Positions 58,885 through 64,000 of a stretch of DNA of 64,000 bases are shown piece after piece. Below the pieces are notes generated by a model. That model made no database searches, was not told the DNA's origin, and worked only from the letters and a program-made list of their open reading frames with translations. Origin of the DNA: Rhizoctonia solani (Eukaryota > Basidiomycota > Agaricomycetes > Cantharellales > Ceratobasidiaceae); NCBI RefSeq assembly GCF_016906535.1, contig NC_057375.1, positions 806,001-870,000 on the forward strand, in the 5' to 3' direction. Numbering within the stretch: the stretch's first letter is position 1; each line of letters starts with the position of its first letter. A program made the translations under genes and the position numbers.

Positions 58885-59302
58885 CCAACCAACCATGGTA
58901 ACACCCAGGTTGACTACCTCTTATTGCATCCACTCAGTGTACAAGGACCTTATAGTCCAGGAACCACTTAGTATAGCTACTTATAATAGTCTACACCACC
59001 TTAAGTGGCTCACTCATTGCACTTAGGTAGTTTACCAATGCCCTTAAGGCATTGGTTGCTGTAGTTAAATAGTTAGTTGTTGTAGGTAGCACCTCCACCA
59101 CCTTAAGCAGTTTCTCACTTGTACCCACATGGCCATAAGCACCAGCTGCCTCAATGCCCCACAGGATGTCTAGGACAGCTCTGGTGGAAACAAATGTGTT
59201 CATTGATTCCTTCAACATGCAAAGTCAATTGAACAAGCCCCACTGTCATTGCAGCATTTGTAGTTCAACTTGCCAAGGGAGTTTGGGGGTTTTGCTGCAG
59301 AC

Positions 59303-60397
59303 TGTCAGAGTCTGACTAATAAAGAATGGGATATATGCCTAAAGAGGCAGTGCTGGCTTTGGGGATAAGCAGAAGACTGCAACCAACACTTTAGATAGAG
59401 AGTTTACTTGCCAAATATGGCACAAGACCCCTTAGAGTAGAGCAGGAGAGTGGGGAGGGTAGTCAGTAGATTGACAGGAGGTCAAGTTCTGGTCTGAATG
59501 CCAGAACTCTCCCTTCATTATATACATCATACAGAACAAGGGAACTGTAAAGTACAAAGGAGAACAATGGAAGACATACTACAAAGGTATGGGTAACTAA
59601 GAGAACAATAGAACAATGCAACTAAGGACATATGGTAACTAAGTAACCAGAGGACAAAGCTAACAGGCTAAACAAAGGGACCATTCACATTCCATGTTGA
59701 TTGCTCTGCCAGGGGAGTCCTGCATGGCCTGTGGTCATGTTGGGAACATCCCCTGGTCCATATAATTTGTAAGATTTAGATAAAAAGATAATAGAATAAT
59801 AGGGTATCTGTCGTACGCCAACTGTAAGGTTGGGTACACGCTAGTGGGCGGGCGCTTACGGCCGTACTACTACAGACACTGCTTATGTAACTACTATCTA
59901 GGCTATACTGATACCGCTTAGGGTGGTCTACTACTTCTATACTACTGCAAAGGGGCCTTAGGCCTGGGAGGTGTGGTGAGTAAAGGGGTGGTGAGCGTCT
60001 GGGAACTACTTAGGGGCCGGCTACTCAGCTGGCTGGCTACCTTCTCTAGTGAGTAAGAGACGAGGTAAAATCGACTTGGTGTCTCCAAGCAATTTCCCTG
60101 CTGTATATATAGACAAAACGTTCTATCTACATGGTCTGTGCGCGTGAGAGATAGAAGTGTAGAAAATAAGAAGCGTACTGCGGGCTGCGCAGAAGCGTGG
60201 ATTTCTCCTAAGCGCCCTTGGCACGGCATCTCGGCACGGCATCTCGGCATAAATAAGCGCCGAGATCACGTGATCGAAAAACAAAAGATAACCAGTCCGT
60301 AAAAAATACTAAAAATAACAGAAAAATTGTGCAATTCCAATGGTATAAGTTAGGGGGTTGTAACAGTATCTGTGTTCATGCCTCTTGGGTCATGACA
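59303..60397 (-). mobile_element. Solo LTR, family 3 (533 bp), interrupted by a family-2 solo LTR
   Basis: The plus strand reads from TGTCAGAGTCTGAC at 59303 to GGGTCATGACA at 60397, flanked by CAGAC at 59298-59302 and 60398-60402. Removing 59809-60365 and one duplicate gives 533 bp. Strand is inferred from the similarity of its reverse-complement start (TGTCATGACCCAAGAGGCAT) to the element start at 63782. Confidence 0.85.
59809..60365 (+). mobile_element. Solo LTR, family 2, copy 2 (557 bp)
   Basis: It begins TGTCGTACGCCAACTG and ends GGGGGTTGTAACA. The target duplication is GTATC (59804-59808 and 60366-60370). It is CpG-rich compared with copy 1, so it is the younger copy. Confidence 0.9.
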
Positions 60398-60487
60398 CAG
60401 ACCAGAGGTTGCCCAACTATCCATTGGGGGAGCAGGTGGGCTCTGTGCATTCATTTTGTTGGCTGAAAGTAATTTTAAGTTGACTAC

Positions 60488-62582
60488 TGTCCTAGACATC
60501 CTTAAGGGTTGTCTAGGTAGCAGGCACTTGTGGCCATATGGACTAGTAAGAAAACTGCATAAGGCAGTGGGAGTGCTACCTACAATAACAAACTAACTAA
60601 CTACAATGGCCAAGTGCTGTAAGGCATTGGCAAACTATGTATATACAGTAAGGGCAATGCTTAAGGTGTGTATCTTAGTGGTTACTGGCTGTAAGGCCTC
60701 ATACAGTTGGGGGATGCAACAAGAGGTAATCAACCTGGGTGTTACCATGGTTGGTTGGCCTCCTTATATATTACAAGGTGCAAGCTAATTACAAATATAT
60801 ATCCAATACCTAATCCAATAAGAACCCTGCTCTGCAAGCAGCCTGTTAAGAGTTGTGTAAGTACAGGAGTAAGAAAGAATTACTATATACAAAATGTATA
60901 TGGGAATAACTAAGAACTAGTATAATGAATCAGAATATATGCACAGAATATATGCACAATATAGGCTAGGTTATCAGGAATAACAACTCCTAACAAATAG
61001 TCTAGCAACTATGAAGTGCAGGTGGTTGGTTATGTATAGTACCTTAGACTAATGTTACTTAAGCCTAAGTGACTAAGGGTATGTATACTTAAGGTCTCTG
61101 GGATAGTACCTTAAGTAAGAGGGTTACCTGACTAATGTACAGGATTTATAGGATTCGCCCAATGATTATAGGACTTATATATGCTTAAGTAAGACTTAAG
61201 ACTTATGGGGTTTACCTAAAATATATCTAGGATTTATGAGATATTGTAGATGAAGCTATCTACAATATAGGGGGTATAGTGGATTGAAACACTATCACTC
61301 AATCACAACAATCCTTACAGTACTGTTGCACTATACTCAATGTTGAACTCAACAACTGTGACAGTCAAGGGGCACAGGGTTGCAGTAAGTACACTAATAG
61401 GTTACCCTGTGTCTGTTGGGACTGGCCTATGGTCTTAGTGCGCCAAATAACCTCCTATGCTATTTACAGTGAGTCAATCACTAAAGTAAATGCGCAGATA
61501 AGCTGTTAAAGGCTTGTGTGTATATGTCAATATATAAGAGTAAAAGTAGGATGCATTAGAAGCGTCTTCACAGGGTCCTTTTATACCCTGAGAAGGCGCA
61601 CAAACAAGTATATACATGATTGATACCAAGAGGGGGTACAGGAGGTACATGTGGCAACTGAAACACTTGAGGGAGCCAATACTTTGGTACATAGTAAACA
61701 AACAACAGATCCTAATATTTGCCCCAAGGCAATGTTTGCCCCAAGGCAGTATTTACCTGTGTGGGTCCTTAGATGTCCCAAGGCTAAGTGTTTCATCCTT
61801 GGAGTAAACAGTCCCAAAGGTAGGATACCTCTGCATTGGGTACTTACAGTAAATGGGGCATAACTCAGCCAAATGTTGTCCGTTTTGGGAGTTTGACCCA
61901 GCGTTCTGGAGCGCACAAACATGCGCACCTAAGCGCAAGTGATTCGGCAGTGTGGGATGCCCGGGTGATGGAGAAAAGGCGCATTTAGTGCGTCGGCGCT
62001 TAAGGGCTGATTAAGCGCCGGAGCACTTGTCTATGCAACAGGGGGGACCCTGAATATTTCTGTGTGTAGCCACAAGATAGAATCTTGAATCATAAATACT
62101 ACAAACAAGAGAAATATTACCTGTTACTGTTTATCTACTCAGCTGAATTTATATATATTTAAATGAGTGAGAAAACAGCATATATGCAAAAGGCATCGCA
62201 TATTGAGGGTATTCCAGAGGTTTGTAGGTTTTGTAAAGGTCACTATTGGATAGAGGGACCTTGAAAACCTTAGTTCGCATCTTTATCTCATTTGTTTACT
62301 GTAGGATTACTAGTGAAATTAATAAAATAAGTACAGATTAAAGAAGAAATGTCATATCCATAACACAGCCTTACTCATGCATACATGTCACTGACATGTC
62401 ATAATGATGTCATCAAGTGGAGGTGGCTATGTATGCTGAATAAGTGTGGATGGGGACATGGCTTGGCGCTTAGCATATGATATAAGCGCCAAGATCACAT
62501 GATCAAAAATGTCTTCTGTTCATCCTTGTTTAAATTTGAGAAAATTGGAATAAATTCTATGGTATCAAATGTGTCTACAACA
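60488..62582 (-). mobile_element. Solo LTR, family 1 (568 bp without its insertion), interrupted by a 1.5-kb element
   Basis: The plus strand reads from TGTCCTAGACATCC at 60488 to GTGTCTACAACA at 62582. The duplication ACTAC lies at 60483-60487 and 62583-62587. The first part ends at 60843 and the rest resumes at 62371. Together they align with the 568-bp LTRs of the full-length element. Confidence 0.9.
60844..62365. mobile_element. 1,522-bp non-coding element with TGTTA/TAACA ends
   Basis: It starts TGTTAAGAGTTGTG and ends CATATCCATAACA, with 5-bp inverted ends. The duplication CAGCC lies at 60839-60843 and 62366-62370. Open frames do not exceed about 115 codons and none resembles a transposon protein. 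I see no internal terminal direct repeats, so it is either a very long solo LTR or a non-autonomous element of a fourth family. Orientation is unknown. Confidence 0.8.
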
Positions 62583-62587
62583 ACTAC

Positions 62588-63369
62588 ACTCATACTGTCA
62601 TAAACAGAGGAAAATAGAACTAGCCAGAATTGAACCAGCTTGACCACTAATGTCATAACCCATATCTGGAAAGGTTATTACCATATATATCCACTGTCAA
62701 AGATATATATAGCATATATGATGCACAGTGATATATTAATAATATAAGTTGCTGGGGGATGTTGCACTCCCCTGCCCCCCTTGCCACAGGCCAATGGTAA
62801 GGGAGCCTGCAGGCAAGGTCTGAATATTGTATTATTATAAAAGAGATTATGTCATCCCCCCCCACCTCAAATCCATAGTAGTTTAGTATAGTATTTGATA
62901 AAGGACTGCAGGGGGGGAGGTCATGTGACCCTGGTGGACTGTCAGTCTCTAAGTCATGAGCCCTCAGAGTAATGACAGTTCTGACTGCATGTATGTGAGT
63001 ATATGCGGCCTTCTAAAGACTGTGGGATATCCTATTAGTAGGTGGCTTGGTCAGGAGACATGCCAGCAAAGGCATGGGTCATGACAACTAAGCCATAGAG
63101 CCCTATTATTCCTCTGCTGACAACCCATGATTACACCTGCTACCCCCCAAATTTTGGGCTTGGGCCAGCATGCAACCACTTGTACTGGTCATGTGACTGT
63201 GTCCAGGACACATACAGATTGTTTTATACCCCCAACTGCGTAAAATAAATCCCTCCAGCACCTCAAAAATTGACAAGGGTTGGCTCATAAGCCTAACTAT
63301 TGCCCATAGGGGCATAGAAAGAAGCAAAATGGTATGCACCAATTTTCAATATTCATTGTTCATTGTCAC
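62588..63369. other. Non-coding repeat-like DNA
   Basis: AT-rich, CpG-poor DNA with short C and G runs (near 62773 and 62856) and no gene. It is the stretch between two family-1 LTRs. Confidence 0.45.
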
Positions 63370-63781
63370 TGTTGTAGACACACATATACCAAGAGATTTA
63401 TTCCCTATTTTCTTGATTTTGAACAAAGGCAAACAAAGGACATTTTCAATCATGTGATCTTGGTGCTTATATCATATGCTAAGCACTGAGCCACATCCCC
63501 ATCTGTGCTTACCAAGCATATGTAGCCACCTCCACTTGATGACATCACTATGACATGTCAGTGACATGTATGCATGAGTAAGGCTGCTTGCAGAGCAGGG
63601 TTCTTATTGGATTAGATATTAGATATTGTGTATTTGTAAATAATCTACCTGCTGAATATATAAGGAGGCCAACCAACCATGGTAACACCCAGGTTGATTA
63701 CCTCTTGTTGCACTCCACTCTTGTACAAGGCCTTACAGCCAGTAATCCACTTAGCTACAACACCTTAAGCATTGCCCCTGT
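63370..63781 (+). mobile_element. Family 1 LTR, left part, cut by another insertion
   Basis: It starts TGTTGTAGACACACATA and follows the family through GGCCAACCAACCATGG to about 63781, where similarity stops at the start of the next element. The left flank is GTCAC; the right end lies outside the window. Confidence 0.8.
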
Positions 63782-64000
63782 TGTCATGCCCTAGAGGCAT
63801 GACCACCTTAGAATCCACTAAGTCAAAGAAATAGTGAATATATGCGCTAGTTTCATAAAGATTTATGGATATATGCATCTTTATGCTATTTAGGCGCTGA
63901 GCACTATTATGTAATCTAATCATGTCTTTCTTATCTCTGGTCATGTGACCTTATCTTTGTTGTTATGTTTGTACATGTAATTACTCTTCTCCTTCTCTGT
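63782..64000. mobile_element. Start of another LTR-like element (truncated by window end)
   Basis: It opens TGTCATGCCCTAGAGGCATGAC, with a 7-bp inverted repeat around CTAGAGG. This resembles the reverse complement of the family-3 LTR end. It is inserted in the family-1 LTR; CCTGT just before it is the predicted duplicated target. Confidence 0.5.

Larger units (their letters stand above)
52172..59176 (+). mobile_element. Solo LTR, family 1 (591 bp without its insertion), interrupted by a full-length element
   Basis: It begins TGTTGTAGACACAC at 52172 and ends ATGTCTAGGACA at 59176. It is flanked by GCTCT on both sides (52167-52171 and 59177-59181). The LTR is split after 52475 by the full-length element, and resumes at 58890. 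The unsplit neighbour at 63370 shows the original join (GGCCAACCAACCATGG). Removing 52476-58884 plus one 5-bp duplicate leaves 591 bp. Confidence 0.92.

Noticed and set aside
62600..62660. Minus-strand GGTTCAATTCT resembling an RNA polymerase III B box (possible SINE)
   Set aside because: The only A-box-like sequence is about 12 nt away, too close for a tRNA-derived promoter, and no repeat copy is visible.
1..64000. CRISPR arrays, bacterial operons or phage genes
   Set aside because: No regularly spaced direct repeats, no Shine-Dalgarno-led gene strings, and spliced genes throughout.

Overview
The window reads as nuclear DNA of a filamentous basidiomycete. Genes are split by many 50-60 nt GT-AG introns, and the families are typical of Agaricomycetes: FunK1 kinase, M35 peptidyl-Lys metalloendopeptidases, fungal tRNA ligase, a DDxxD terpene synthase, and a Tf2-like Ty3/gypsy chromovirus. 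A Rhizoctonia/Ceratobasidiaceae relative fits best, but that placement is inference.

Layout. 1-16 kb: a partial M35 protease, a bestrophin-like channel, a hypothetical gene divergent from a bZIP factor, a tandem pair of acetoacetate-decarboxylase-like genes, and a Gln/Asn-rich hypothetical protein. 17-20 kb: a Ras-type GTPase head-to-head with elongin C. 23-37 kb: a FunK1 kinase, a complete M35 protease, a Gfo/Idh/MocA oxidoreductase, an allantoate-permease-type MFS transporter and an F-box protein. 37-50 kb: tRNA ligase Trl1, a RING/coiled-coil protein, a YheT/EMB8-type alpha/beta hydrolase and a terpene synthase. Spacers of 0.5-3.4 kb in the left part show no gene I can support.

50.2-64 kb is a retrotransposon nest. 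A G-rich degenerate repeat is followed by LTR insertions, seven of which have perfect 5-bp target duplications. Four of these are nested: a full-length 6,409-bp Ty3/gypsy element sits inside an antiparallel solo LTR of its own family, a family-2 solo LTR sits inside a third-family solo LTR, and a 1,522-bp TGTTA...TAACA element sits inside another family-1 solo LTR. Older copies have lost CpG sites to TpG/CpA. The full-length element has gag and pol in different frames, joined by a GGGAAAA heptamer just before the gag stop, and its pol frame carries one stop codon.

Most striking gene-level observations: a 2-nt exon is needed to rebuild the switch I region of the Ras gene; the two decarboxylase-like paralogs share a 12-nt microexon; and elongin C has a 758-nt terminal intron. 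Several otherwise conserved genes carry 1-2 nt deletions that could be sequencing errors or early decay. I did not find a coherent new multi-gene system. The genes are mostly single-copy housekeeping or secreted/metabolic functions without obvious co-operation.
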